This document shows positions 44,993-54,150 of a stretch of 64,000 bases of DNA, piece after piece (positions within the stretch are counted from its first letter, which is position 1; every line of letters begins with the position of its first letter). Location of the stretch: contig CAVONV010000032.1 in assembly GCA_963697355.1 (NCBI GenBank), positions 62,001 to 126,000 of the forward strand, read 5' to 3'. Both the position numbers and the translations under genes were made by a program. The stretch comes from CAVONV01 sp963697355 (GTDB taxonomy: Bacteria; Acidobacteriota; Vicinamibacteria; Marinacidobacterales; DATDRI01). The notes beneath the pieces were generated by a model. That model was given only the letters and a program-made list of their open reading frames with translations, had not been told where the DNA came from and did not search any database.

Positions 44993-45196
44993 AGGGTGGT
45001 CAAATCATGCAACGAGTGCGGCTAAAGAAACAAAAGCTGCAAAGTGCGATCTTGGATAAGAGCCCACTAGATCCTCTCGATCGGCGCTCGTCAAACAAGT
45101 TAACACAATTTCAGACCGTAGAAAAAGCGAAGCCGAGCACCCACAACGCCGTTTGATTGCCTTCATCGCCCCGGATTAGACTGTGCCACAGTCCTT

Positions 45197-46009
45197 ATGA
45201 ACTTGATTCCTAGAACTTGGCGCCATCGCTTACACACGGTCATCTTCGAAGCGGACACCCCCGGCGGGAAGGCTTTCGATGTCGCCTTGCTCATCACCAT
45301 TCTGGTGAGCGTCGTTGCGGTGCTCTTGGGCAGCGTCCAGTCGATCAGTGCCGCTTACGGCAGCTACCTCATTGCTATCGAATGGATAGTGACTCTTCTG
45401 TTCACCATCGAGTATATCCTTCGTCTGTTATGTGTCGGTCGTCCTCTACGCTACGCTTTTAGCTTCTTTGGAATGGTCGACTTCCTCGCTATCGTCCCTA
45501 CTTACCTGAATCTATTCATTTCCGGAACGCACTCTCTCATGGTCATCCGAGCGTTCCGCCTGCTTCGTGTGTTCCGGGTTTTGAAGCTATCCCACTTCGT
45601 CGGCGAAGCACGGATGCTCCAAGCGGCTCTTCGAGCCAGCATGCGGAAGATCATCATTTTTCTTGGTGCCGTCTTGACTGTCGTTCTTCTAGTCGGCTCT
45701 CTCATGTACATGATCGAGGGCGAGTCGCGCGGTTTTACGAGTATCCCACAATCCATGTACTGGGCCGTCGTCACGATGACCACTGTGGGCTATGGAGACA
45801 TCGCCCCCCAAACGGTCATCGGGAAGCTTCTTGCCTCGACACTCATGATCATGGGTTACGGCCTCATTGCCGTTCCGACGGGCATCGTAACAGTAGAAGT
45901 TGCAGGAGCGCGCAAAGTGAAGCTCAGTACCCAGGTTTGCCCGCAATGTGCCAGCGAGGGACACGATGCCGACGCCGTTTACTGCAAGTACTGTGGGGAA
46001 AAGATCTAA
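45197..46009 (+). CDS. Voltage-gated potassium channel (Kv-type ion transporter)
   Basis: A 270-residue six-helix channel. S4 is a clear voltage sensor with regularly spaced Arg/Lys (VIRAFRLLRVFRVLKL). The pore carries the selectivity filter in SMYWAVVTMTTVGYGDIAP (about residues 185-205). The C-terminus is a zinc ribbon, CPQCASEGHDADAVYCKYCG, with four cysteines, as in many bacterial Kv homologues. It would be a tetrameric K+ channel in the inner membrane. The strong terminator at 46011-46040 ends the transcript directly after the stop. Confidence 0.95.
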   Translation: MNLIPRTWRHRLHTVIFEADTPGGKAFDVALLITILVSVVAVLLGSVQSISAAYGSYLIAIEWIVTLLFTIEYILRLLCVGRPLRYAFSFFGMVDFLAIVPTYLNLFISGTHSLMVIRAFRLLRVFRVLKLSHFVGEARMLQAALRASMRKIIIFLGAVLTVVLLVGSLMYMIEGESRGFTSIPQSMYWAVVTMTTVGYGDIAPQTVIGKLLASTLMIMGYGLIAVPTGIVTVEVAGARKVKLSTQVCPQCASEGHDADAVYCKYCGEKI

Positions 46010-46010
46010 A

Positions 46011-46040
46011 GCGGCGGCCCGTGAGGGCCGCCGCTTTTTT
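46011..46040 (+). terminator. Intrinsic terminator of the channel gene
   Basis: GCGGCGGCCC (46011-46020) and GGGCCGCCGC (46025-46034) form a perfect 10-bp stem with a GTGA loop, followed by TTTTTT. It begins one base after the stop codon of the channel gene and lies before the convergent gene at 46069. Confidence 0.95.
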
Positions 46041-46068
46041 CTGACTGGCAGAGTCTGCGACTATCCCG

Positions 46069-46692
46069 CTAATAGCCGATGACCGGGGGAGGACCGGTGA
46101 CGGGATTCCGAGGATTCTCTAAGAAGCCTGGTCTACGCGGATGACACCTCGGACCATCTCCCATGTCGCCGATTCCTATACCGCCGATACCTTCTCCCCA
46201 ACCTCTCCGACCTTTTCTTCCAGGTCGTCCCGTGCCCTCTCCGAAACGTCGATCGGAGATCATGCCAGGTGCTATCTCGTCAGGAGCATCGGGAAGTGCC
46301 AGAGCCACCTGCACCATCGTTGGTGTCGAATACGAAATGGTGTCGATTCTTAGTGCAGTCAATGTCGATGTGGCACCAGCCGTCACCTCACTGTCCTCTT
46401 CGGCTGCAGCCGGCTGCCGCTCCAAGGTGCGTTCTTCCGGTTCGGGGAAGCGCGGCAATCGAAGCTGTTCCGGAATGAGATCAGTGGGAACCTGGGTATC
46501 GGAGACCAACTGAGGGGACTGAGCGTCCCTTAGCCAGCCGGCCACGGAGGCGTCTTCCGAGTCGTGGTATGGGGGAGGTGTCCCAAGCAGGAAAGCCAGC
46601 AGAAAGAAAGCGAGCCCCTGAAGGGCCACGACCAAAGGAAGATTCTCCTTGCGGATCATTGCCAACCAACCGCCAGTCGACGTTGAAGCCAT
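46069..46692 (-). CDS. Membrane-anchored Pro/Gly-rich protein, unknown
   Basis: A 207-residue protein from ATG 46692, with AAGGAGGTACTC just before it. One N-terminal membrane helix (LPLVVALQGLAFFLLAFLLG) is followed by an acidic, Pro-rich linker and a Gly-rich segment (GRRGWGEGIGGIGIGDMGDG). The ending is rich in Pro, Arg and Asn. The layout recalls the N-terminal part of TonB-like proteins, but the TonB C-terminal domain is not visible. The start region is duplicated upstream (46685-46745). No function is assigned. Confidence 0.6.
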   Translation of the reverse strand: MASTSTGGWLAMIRKENLPLVVALQGLAFFLLAFLLGTPPPYHDSEDASVAGWLRDAQSPQLVSDTQVPTDLIPEQLRLPRFPEPEERTLERQPAAAEEDSEVTAGATSTLTALRIDTISYSTPTMVQVALALPDAPDEIAPGMISDRRFGEGTGRPGRKGRRGWGEGIGGIGIGDMGDGPRCHPRRPGFLENPRNPVTGPPPVIGY

Positions 46693-46745
46693 GAGTACCT
46701 CCTTAGGATGGACAGGGCCAACGGAAGCCATGAGTACCTCCTAGG
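46685..46745. repeat. Direct duplication of ribosome-binding site and start
   Basis: The words GAAGCCATGAGTACCTCCT occur at 46685-46703 and again at 46727-46745 (42-bp period). On the minus strand each copy reads AGGAGGTACTCATGGCTTC, i.e. a full ribosome-binding site plus ATG. The upstream copy is in frame and would add 14 residues (MASVGPVHPKEVL and one Met). Confidence 0.85.
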
Positions 46746-46943
46746 ACAATGGCTTCAATGGGCGGGTAAGCCCGCCCAGCAAAAGCTCTTCTTAGCAAAT
46801 TAGATACCACAACAGGTCAAATTGCAACTGCTTTAGATACGGCATTTTACACGTAGAGCGCGCTGAGCGACTGTCATCAGAACCGGACGGCTGGGTGCAA
46901 CGGATGGCATGAAAAGAGGTCAGACAGGGAGTTTTTTCGCCCC

Positions 46944-49235
46944 TTACCTCTGAGCCCCTCCGCGAGTCCTCTCGATATTGGCCTTGAGATCCCGGCCTAG
47001 GGGACTTTCGGGATGGACAACCATCATCCGTTCAGCCACTTCGAGAGCCTTGAGCCAATCACTCGTTTTGACGTAGTGATCGGCCAGAGCGTATAGATAA
47101 TCGAGGTTGGACGGCTCGACCTCGAGAGCTTTCGTGAAGGCCTTCTCCGCTTCGGAAGCACGCCCGAGATACTGCAGGGTCAAACCCAGGTTGTAGTGCA
47201 CTCGGGAATGGTTCGGCGAACCCTCCGAGGCCTGCGACAAGTATTCCGCGGCCTCTGGAAAACGCTGCAACTCCGCCAAAAGAAGTCCCAGGGAATAGGC
47301 CGCGTCCACCATTTGAGGGTACTGCTCGAGGACTTCCCTGAGCAGAACTTCGGCCTCGTCGTTCCTACCCGAAGAGTTGTACAAAACGGCGAGGTTCATT
47401 TTGGCGGGGTAGAACAGGTCATCAATCTCAATGGCCGAGCGGTAGTAAGTTTCCGCCTTCTCGGGATCCCCGAGCTGCGAGTACAGGTTCCCAAGGTTGT
47501 GGCCTGCGAATGAGAAGTCAAGCGAGTACTGCATGGCTTCGATGTGCTCTTCGAGTGCTTCCTCGAGCGCCGCCTTTTGATAGGGCTTCATGTGCTCGTC
47601 GGGCATGCCTGCTAGCCGGGATGCGGCAAGCATCCTTATCGCTCTCACCGGGTCGAAAAGAAGAGGCGCCACGCGGTCGACCAGTAGCTCGGGGCCCTCA
47701 GCAGCCACTTGTTCCACCGCCGTATAGCGGAGGAGGGCTTCCTCGTCGGAAAGCGCTCTATTGAATGCGGCCTGGCTCTCCTCACCCGGGTATTGCCCCA
47801 GAAGAGACAAAGCCGTGGCTCGGACGATCGCAGGATAGAGGTCGTCTCCCGCCATTCGGATCAACTCCGACATGGCCTCGGGGTTCCGCACGCGGCCCGC
47901 AGCAAAAATGGTTCCATAGTGCGGCCTTTTGGCTTTTCCATACCACCGCTCGTAGTAGTCGAGAAGCCAACGGAGTGGCTTGTCATCATGGCACCCACTC
48001 TGGCTACAAGCATTTGGAGTGCCGATCTCGGCTGTCAAGTCGGGCCGAGGCTTGCGGATACTGTGATCCGCTCGGTAATCGATGACCATGTAGGGCTGTT
48101 CCGGCATGTGACACTTGACGCAGAGCGCCCCATCGCTTGGCTTGCCCTCATAGTTCTTTTGGTGAAAGTGGTGGTCGTAGCTGTCGTAAGTGTCACCGCG
48201 GTGACATTGCAGGCAAAGGTCATTACCGTCTTTCACGAGCTTCAGGCTATGGACGTCATGACAATCACTGCATCGAATATCGTTCTGGTACATCTTGCTC
48301 TGCACGAAGGAACCGTAGACGTAAACCTCCTCGAGGATTTGACCGTCGGCGTGGTACAAGCCCTCTTCCAGCACTGCAGGCACCAAATTGTCCAAGAGCT
48401 CCATCGAGGTGTGGTCGTAGTCACCCAGCTCGGTTCGCCGGGAATGACAAGGCGCACAAAGCTCCACCTGTTGCCTGGAGGTGATCCCACCGGTTCGAAT
48501 GACCAAGTCGTAGTTCTCGACGTCCGGGCGAGCCATGGGCGGAAGCTCCGCCCATTCGACGTGGCGGGAGCCGGGACCGTGGCATGCTTCGCAGCTCACA
48601 TCGATCTCGGACCACGTCGTGTCGAAAGACTTCGTTTGGTAGTCATAGCCCTTTTTGAGATTCGTCGAATGGCACTCTGCACACATGCCGTTCCAGTTTT
48701 GTGCGCTACGAGTCCAGTGCAGCCAGTCGTCAGAAGGAATGACCTGATCCGGATACAAATGGAACCACCGGCTACGCTCGACATCCCAGGCAATCGTGAG
48801 CGATTGAAGGCGACCGTTGGGAAAAGGAATCAAATACTGCTGGAGCGGCTCGACACCGAAGGTGTAGGCAATCTCGAAATCATCCAGCGCACCGTCGGGT
48901 CCTTCCGTCTCAACGAAGTACTTACCGTTTTTTCGGTAAAATCGACTCGTGACACCGTGGTGCTCGAACACGGCATCATCGAAATCACCACGGACGATAC
49001 TCTCATCGGCGACGGCCATTGAGTGGTCGTGATCCGAGCCCAGCCATAGCTCATAGGCGGTCTCGTGACATGAAGTGCATTTCTCGCGCCCCACAAAGCC
49101 GGCTTCCTCCTCCACAAAATCAGCCGATGACCGCAGGTAGCTTTCCTTGACCACATAGGCGGGCACCGCGAGGATGATGACCGACGTCGCCACGACGCCT
49201 GCCCGTTTCCAGCTTTGGAGCGGATCAACTCTCAT
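46944..49235 (-). CDS. Multihaem c-type cytochrome with HEAT-like and TPR regions
   Basis: A 763-residue protein with an N-terminal membrane anchor (GVVATSVIILAVPAYVV). The first 420 residues hold seven CxxCH motifs (CTSCH, CAECH, CEACH, CAPCH, CSDCH, CLQCH, CVKCH) and one CSQSGCH, a CX4CH variant, so seven or eight haems. The region after carries HEAT-like helices (AAGRVRNPEAMSELIRMAGD) and about five TPRs (SFAGHNLGNLYSQLGDPEKA, FYPAKMNLAVLYNSSGRNDE, HYNLGLTLQYLGRASEAEKA). It starts seven bases after the Rieske stop. It is probably the electron acceptor of the cytochrome b/Rieske complex, with the TPRs as docking surface. Confidence 0.92.
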   Translation of the reverse strand: MRVDPLQSWKRAGVVATSVIILAVPAYVVKESYLRSSADFVEEEAGFVGREKCTSCHETAYELWLGSDHDHSMAVADESIVRGDFDDAVFEHHGVTSRFYRKNGKYFVETEGPDGALDDFEIAYTFGVEPLQQYLIPFPNGRLQSLTIAWDVERSRWFHLYPDQVIPSDDWLHWTRSAQNWNGMCAECHSTNLKKGYDYQTKSFDTTWSEIDVSCEACHGPGSRHVEWAELPPMARPDVENYDLVIRTGGITSRQQVELCAPCHSRRTELGDYDHTSMELLDNLVPAVLEEGLYHADGQILEEVYVYGSFVQSKMYQNDIRCSDCHDVHSLKLVKDGNDLCLQCHRGDTYDSYDHHFHQKNYEGKPSDGALCVKCHMPEQPYMVIDYRADHSIRKPRPDLTAEIGTPNACSQSGCHDDKPLRWLLDYYERWYGKAKRPHYGTIFAAGRVRNPEAMSELIRMAGDDLYPAIVRATALSLLGQYPGEESQAAFNRALSDEEALLRYTAVEQVAAEGPELLVDRVAPLLFDPVRAIRMLAASRLAGMPDEHMKPYQKAALEEALEEHIEAMQYSLDFSFAGHNLGNLYSQLGDPEKAETYYRSAIEIDDLFYPAKMNLAVLYNSSGRNDEAEVLLREVLEQYPQMVDAAYSLGLLLAELQRFPEAAEYLSQASEGSPNHSRVHYNLGLTLQYLGRASEAEKAFTKALEVEPSNLDYLYALADHYVKTSDWLKALEVAERMMVVHPESPLGRDLKANIERTRGGAQR

Positions 49236-49242
49236 GTCGGAT

Positions 49243-49768
49243 TTACGGCTCAGTAACCTGAGTCACGTCGAATGCTTTACGTCTAATAGCCCGACTCGTA
49301 TCGACTTTGACGATTCCGTTCTCGATACGCACCGCAAACAAATCGAGCGCACGAGGTGCCGGCGGATTCACCACATCCCCCTTGATGTCGTAGGCGGATG
49401 CGTGGCAAGGGCAAACGAACCTACTATCCTCGTCGACCCACGGTACCGTGCAACCAAGGTGTGTGCATTCCCGAGACATCGCCAAGAAACCACCGTCCTC
49501 CATTCTCGCCAGATAGAACTTCCCTTTTTGGAAGGCCGTTACGGAATTGACTTCGAACCTCTCCACCGGGCCAGCTACGATGATGTCTTCCTCCTCCGAA
49601 GCGCTCCGACCCTTGCGAGGCCGCAGGAAATCCACGACAACCCAAACACACTCCAAAAGAAAAAGGCCACCCAACGTAAGCCAGATCTTCCAAAAGAAAG
49701 CTCCGCCGGGAAACGGTGGTGTCTTCAGCTTCGCGGGCCTTCTTGTTCTTCTTTTGACGGTCGCTCAT
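49243..49768 (-). CDS. Rieske iron-sulfur protein, one frameshift near N-terminus
   Basis: The cluster-binding boxes CTHLGC and CPCHAS are intact in the C-terminal domain, preceded by FEVNSVTAFQKGKFYLARM. The N-terminus lies in another frame: MSDRQKKNKKAREAEDTTVS followed by RRSF, a Tat-like signal. The two meet at AAAAGAAAG (49692-49700); dropping one base gives SRRSFFWKIWLTLGGLFLLE and a protein of about 175 residues. ATG 49768 overlaps the cytochrome b stop as TGATG. It moves electrons from quinol at the cytochrome b complex towards the multihaem cytochrome. Confidence 0.9.
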
Positions 49769-51154
49769 CACCACCGGCTCCAAGGCCACTCTAGCGCCAT
49801 GCCGGCGCCCCGAAACCACACCCCGGTCAACGTGAGAATCGCCAAGACGACAGTCAGCAAGATGAACATCGCTTGAACGATCTCGTTGTTCGACGCGGAG
49901 TATTTCTTCTTTGCAAACATGTAGAATCCCGCGAGCGCGGCGGCGACGGCGGCCGCCGGTATGAGGCCGCTGCGGATGACTGCCGGAACTCCGGGAAGCC
50001 AGCTCGTCATATCGAGCCAAAACTCGTCAAGGAGAATCAAGATGGGTGTGGAAATCGCCGCCACGACCGCCGCCGCGAGACCTACGCGGCGGCCCTTGTG
50101 CGAAAGAAACCACACGCCTGACATCAACCTGTCGTATCGGTAGTAAGGAATGAATAGAAGGGACGACGGCACCGACCAAAGGAATCGCGACGACCGCGAA
50201 GAACGGATGGAAATGAAGAAGGAGCTCCTGAAGTCCCACGAAGTACCATGGCGCTTTGGCAGGGTTCGGGCTCATTCCCGGATTAGCGGCTTCGCCGAGC
50301 GGTGCGTCAAAGAGGACCGACATCACCATGATGAAAGCAATGAGGAGACACGCGACGACGAGCTCCCGGAGCAAGAGGTTTGGAAGGGTTAGGACGTACT
50401 CGGGCGCTTCGTCGGGCGCTTCATCGACCGAGCGCGGGATCACGACGCCGTGCGCCTTCCGGACACGCCAGAAGTGAAACGCCATGAGCAGGATGAGGAG
50501 CGCGGGTACGACGGTAGTATGCAACGTATAGAACATGACGAGCGTCGACGAACCGATCTCCGTCCCGCCCCTAACAAATTCCTGCAGCCAGCCACCTATC
50601 GCGGGGACGTAGCCGATCATGCCTGTGGAGATAGTAATGGCCCAGTACGAGAGTTGATCCCACGGCATGAGATAGCCGGTGAAGTTCGATATGACGATGC
50701 ACAAAAGCAGCGACAGTCCGATGAGCCAGTTGAACTGCCGGGGAGCGTGGTAGGCACCGGTGAAGTAGACCCTCAACAAATGCAAGAGCACAATGGCAAT
50801 GAGAAAATTGGCACTCCAATGGTGGACGTTGCGGATCAACTTACCAGACAAGACATTATGCTGGAGGCTCACAATGGACTCATAAGCTCTTTCCGGAGAG
50901 GGCTCGTAGGCGAACATGAGCAAGATGCCCGTGGCGAAGAGCACTGTCACGAGCACGAGAGACATACCGCCCAAACCGAACGTATGGGTGTATTTCAGCG
51001 TCCTTTTAGGAAGGCTTGTCGGACGGAAATGGAGAAGCAGGTTATTGAGAACAACCCTTTTGCGATCACGGTCATTGCGGGGGTAGATCGGGCCTCTAAA
51101 AACAGAAGCCCAAATCCTATTGAAGAGCCCTCTCTTCTCCTCGTCGTTCGCCAT
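49768..51154 (-). CDS. Cytochrome b (b6-type with fused C-terminal part), one frameshift
   Basis: The upstream frame (51154 to about 50165) has the four-helix haem core. Ligand pairs are HHWSANFLIAIVLLH (13 residues between) and HTTVVPALLILLMAFH (14 between, the spacing of b6-type). The Qo-site block APWYFVGLQELLLHFHP follows. The downstream frame (about 50165-49768) has FIPYYRYDRLMSGVWFLSHK and three more helices. One indel near 50155-50175 separates them; the restored protein has about 460 residues. Quinol:cytochrome c oxidoreductase core. A TATGAT hexamer eight bases before the ATG and no Shine-Dalgarno hint at a leaderless start. Confidence 0.92.
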
Positions 51155-51183
51155 GGAGAAGTATCATATCCAATCTTGCCCGC

Positions 51184-52020
51184 TCATTGATAATCAGCGG
51201 ATAGGACCCTCGCCTCGAAGAAGGGATTCTCCTGTGGTGTTCCTGCTCTGGAGATCAATCGGACCTCTGTCGGGATCCGGTAACCCTTGAACTCCCGCTC
51301 CTCCCCGGCGAGCTCGGCGATCGATTTGAGATATCCCGGAGATCCGTCGAGACCTTCCAACTCCCAGCGCATGATCTCGACTCGTTCGAGACGGCCGTTT
51401 GTGGACACATGGAGCACCGATGCCGTTTCTTCATCACCCACTCGTATGTAAACGCGAACCGACCGATCGTCCAGTGTCTCCCAACGAACCCTGTCGCTAC
51501 CGACGAGAATGGACGGAAGCCAAGCGATGGCTTCGATGGCGACTCGTCCCGCCGCCGACCGGGTGAGATCGGGACCCTGGGCGGACATCACCGGGATGAA
51601 GCCCCAAAGGAACCACCTCATTCCGCCTTCATCTCGACGATAGTAGTCGTAACCAGAAATCTGCATGAGACCACTGCCCGCACTCGCCTTCCAGATGAAT
51701 CCCGCAGGAGCGGCGAGGATCTCTTGGGCGATTAAGGGTAGTTTCTCGCCACCCGGCTGTAGTCCGATGCGCCCTTCCATCTCGAGGTAGACCGAACCGG
51801 CCAACCGAGTCCCCGGCTGAATGGCATGAAGTAGGTAACTTTGGGCCGGCACGGGTAGGTCGGCAACCATCTTCGGATCGAAGGTTTCCTCAGCCGGAGG
51901 CGGACGAAGCTCCACCCAGTCTCGAGTCATGAATCGATCTAGCCGCCCCCGCATGAATCCCAGATAGGCAACGAGGGCAACGGATAGGACGACGATAACG
52001 CCTAGAATTTTCAATAGCAT
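51184..52020 (-). CDS. Membrane-anchored DUF6544-like protein
   Basis: A 278-residue protein with one N-terminal helix (MLLKILGVIVVLSVALVAYL) and a periplasmic domain. Conserved-looking blocks: VADLPVPAQSYLLHAIQPGT, RIGLQPGGEKLPLIAQEILA, APAGFIWKASAG, AIAWLPSILVGSDRVRWETL and a final EFKGYRIPTEVRLISR. I read this as the DUF6544 family; its function is not known. It lies 29 bases upstream of the cytochrome b gene and may share its transcript or carry its promoter. Confidence 0.65.
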   Translation of the reverse strand: MLLKILGVIVVLSVALVAYLGFMRGRLDRFMTRDWVELRPPPAEETFDPKMVADLPVPAQSYLLHAIQPGTRLAGSVYLEMEGRIGLQPGGEKLPLIAQEILAAPAGFIWKASAGSGLMQISGYDYYRRDEGGMRWFLWGFIPVMSAQGPDLTRSAAGRVAIEAIAWLPSILVGSDRVRWETLDDRSVRVYIRVGDEETASVLHVSTNGRLERVEIMRWELEGLDGSPGYLKSIAELAGEEREFKGYRIPTEVRLISRAGTPQENPFFEARVLSADYQ

Positions 52021-52109
52021 GTGGCCTCGCCAAGTAGGAACACCAGAATATGGTGCCTGCGTCCAGGGAAGTCTATGTCATGAAGTCAATTAGTGCCAAG
52101 GTGATGCTG

Positions 52110-53693
52110 TCAGCGCTTGACCTTGGCGATATAAGCGCGGATTTCTTGTCCTTCCGGTGCGTCGGGCTCCATCTGCAGGTAGGTCTCAAAAGCCTGCACC
52201 GCCGCCTGATGGTTTTCCACTCTGTAATAGAGGAGGCCTATTTCTCTGTAGGGATCGGCATACTTGGACTCGAGTCGAGCCGCGGTTTTGTAGGCTTCCA
52301 GAGCCCGATCCGCGGCTTCCGGACCACCCGTATCCAAAATGATCTTTCCCATATACAAATGGGCTACTGCGTCATTGGGATCCTTCTCGAGGGACTGCGA
52401 GAAGTACTTGGCTGCGTTCTTGTACTCTTTGCGATGGTAGTCCTGGACAGCGGTGCGACGCCGAAGGGGCTCCGCCATCTCCAGGTAGCGTTTTTCATAG
52501 GTCTTATATGACGACCGGTCGAAGCCTTCTCGATAGTGCGCGTTGATCTCTCGAGTCAAGTTACTGATTCGTGCCTTGTGGGTCGAGTGATCGCTGAAGA
52601 ACCAGTTGGTGACGGCGCTTTGATCTTGCACGTGCTCGTTGAAGCGGTGCCAGACGACCGGGGCCTCGTAGGGATCGTAGCCGGCATCGACCATGTAATG
52701 GAGGCCGATCCGGTCCGCATCGTCCTCGAGATTGCGCCCATGGCCATTCACTGCAGCGGATATGGCCAGTCCCGAGCCGAGCCCTACAAGAGTCTCCGCG
52801 ATGGCGCTATTCGTTTGGGTATCCACGACCGCCCCAGCCACCATGGCTCCGAGCTGAACCCAGGACATTTTCTGAGCGTTCTTGTACCCCCTATAGCCAT
52901 GCCGATGGGTGGCATGAGCGATTTCGTGCCCTATCACCGTTGCAAGCTGAGCCTCGTTCTCGAGAACGGCCAAAAGACCCGTATGAACAACAACTGTGCC
53001 GTCCGGTAGCGCAAAAGCATTCAACGTCGGATCGTCGATGACAGTGAAATTGAAATTGAACTCATTCGGATCTATCCAAGCAGGAACAAGATTTTGACCG
53101 ATTCGACTCACGTACTCTTGAAGCTCGGGATTGTCGAAGGGCTCGATTTGCTGTTTGAGCTGTCCAATCTCCTGCTTCGCCATCGTCATGAACTCAGTCT
53201 CGCCCTGGTCTAATCCACGTGGCAGAATCTCAGCTTCTTTCAGCTCGATCGTGCCGTCGTCCATGATGATGCCTTTACCTTTGATGCGAATCCCTGGAAC
53301 GACCATGTTACGGTTGACGTCAGAAGGCCAGCGGACGTGGTGACCGTCGACATCGATATGAGACTCGTTGACTTCCACAACGAATCCCTCTATCTTGATA
53401 TCATCATAACGTTCGTTCTTGACCTTTAACTTCTTGACAAGAAAGCTCCCGTCTTGCTGCTTCCCCTCAACCTCGACCTCCCAGCCAATCTGTAGATCTT
53501 GGAACCGAATGCCCTCGTGTTTCTTGCGTTCGATCTTGGCGTTGGGTGGGATTGAAAAGGCGACACCCTCGACCACAACCGTTCTACCCTGGATATCCCA
53601 GATGTAGCCTTTTATTTTGTCGGCATAGGAAGTCGTTGCCAGGCAAAAGAACAGAAATACCAAAGACACGTTGACAAGCTTGCGCTTTCTCAT
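52110..53693 (-). CDS. Exported M48 metalloprotease with DUF5666-like and TPR domains
   Basis: A 527-residue protein with a signal peptide (VSLVFLFFCLATTSYADKIK). Residues about 25-165 form two small beta-barrel units of the DUF5666 type (IKGYIWDIQGRTVVVEGVAF, KIEGFVVEVNESHIDVDGHH). The M48 peptidase follows, with zinc motif VIGHEIAHATHRHGY and the third ligand in EDDADRIGLHYMVDAGYDPY. Three TPRs end the protein (DYHRKEYKNAAKYFSQSLEK, VAHLYMGKIILDTGGPEA, PYREIGLLYYRVENHQAAVQ). M48 with TPRs is the BepA/YfgC plan, a periplasmic quality-control protease for outer-membrane assembly. The front domains are an addition. Confidence 0.9.
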   Translation of the reverse strand: MRKRKLVNVSLVFLFFCLATTSYADKIKGYIWDIQGRTVVVEGVAFSIPPNAKIERKKHEGIRFQDLQIGWEVEVEGKQQDGSFLVKKLKVKNERYDDIKIEGFVVEVNESHIDVDGHHVRWPSDVNRNMVVPGIRIKGKGIIMDDGTIELKEAEILPRGLDQGETEFMTMAKQEIGQLKQQIEPFDNPELQEYVSRIGQNLVPAWIDPNEFNFNFTVIDDPTLNAFALPDGTVVVHTGLLAVLENEAQLATVIGHEIAHATHRHGYRGYKNAQKMSWVQLGAMVAGAVVDTQTNSAIAETLVGLGSGLAISAAVNGHGRNLEDDADRIGLHYMVDAGYDPYEAPVVWHRFNEHVQDQSAVTNWFFSDHSTHKARISNLTREINAHYREGFDRSSYKTYEKRYLEMAEPLRRRTAVQDYHRKEYKNAAKYFSQSLEKDPNDAVAHLYMGKIILDTGGPEAADRALEAYKTAARLESKYADPYREIGLLYYRVENHQAAVQAFETYLQMEPDAPEGQEIRAYIAKVKR

Positions 53694-53819
53694 TTTTCTC
53701 TCCGCAATTGGTGCCGATAATCCATGATACTAAGAGGTAGTGAGAAGCCGCAAATGAAGGCGCCGTCAATGTGGATTACAAGTCAGCGAATCTAGTCACC
53801 AGTTATCGGTCACCAGTAA

Positions 53820-53935
53820 CCAGTGACCAGTGACCAGTGACCAGTGACCAGTGACCAGTGACCAGTGACCAGTGACCAGTGACCAGTGACCAGTGACCAG
53901 TGACCAGTGACCAGTGACCAGTGACCAGTGACCAG
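53820..53935. repeat. Perfect 7-bp tandem array, (CCAGTGA)16.6
   Basis: Sixteen full and one partial identical units with no mismatch. Divergent units (GTCACCAGTTATCGG, TCACCAGTAAC) lie just before it. Because 7 is not a multiple of 3, all three frames read the same heptapeptide on a given strand; this explains the long false frames here. Confidence 0.97.
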
Positions 53936-54060
53936 CATCCGCACGGTCAGGACGTCCGCCGCGTCGGAGACTAACTTCGTGCGGATGCCCCTTGCCCCTG
54001 CCCGTGCCCTTGCCCGATCCCATACCCCTTGCCCCGCCCGCGACAAGTTAGTTGGAAGTG
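53936..54060. repeat. Composite repeat: CATCCGCACG stem plus C-rich words
   Basis: CATCCGCACG (53936-53945) pairs with CGTGCGGATG about 30 bases on, followed by degenerate words CCCTTGCCCCTGCCCGTGCC. The same two parts occur in opposite order at 59024-59112. The span 54061-54150 has more CCAGTGA-like words and no gene. Confidence 0.75.
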
Positions 54061-54150
54061 GCCAGTGACAAGAGCCCAAAAGTCAGAAACCAGAAGCCAG
54101 GAAACAGTGACCAATAAGCAGTAAAACTACCACTGGTTACTGATGACGGG

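Noticed and set aside
47709..49022. 437-codon plus-strand frame
   Set aside because: Antisense of the multihaem cytochrome, which has eight haem motifs in the other strand.
53820..53935. CRISPR array
   Set aside because: Seven-base units without spacers and no cas genes in the window.
53796..54079. Long minus-strand frames with a repeating GHWSLVT heptapeptide
   Set aside because: They are translations of the 7-bp tandem array, open in all three frames by necessity; no start signal or domain.
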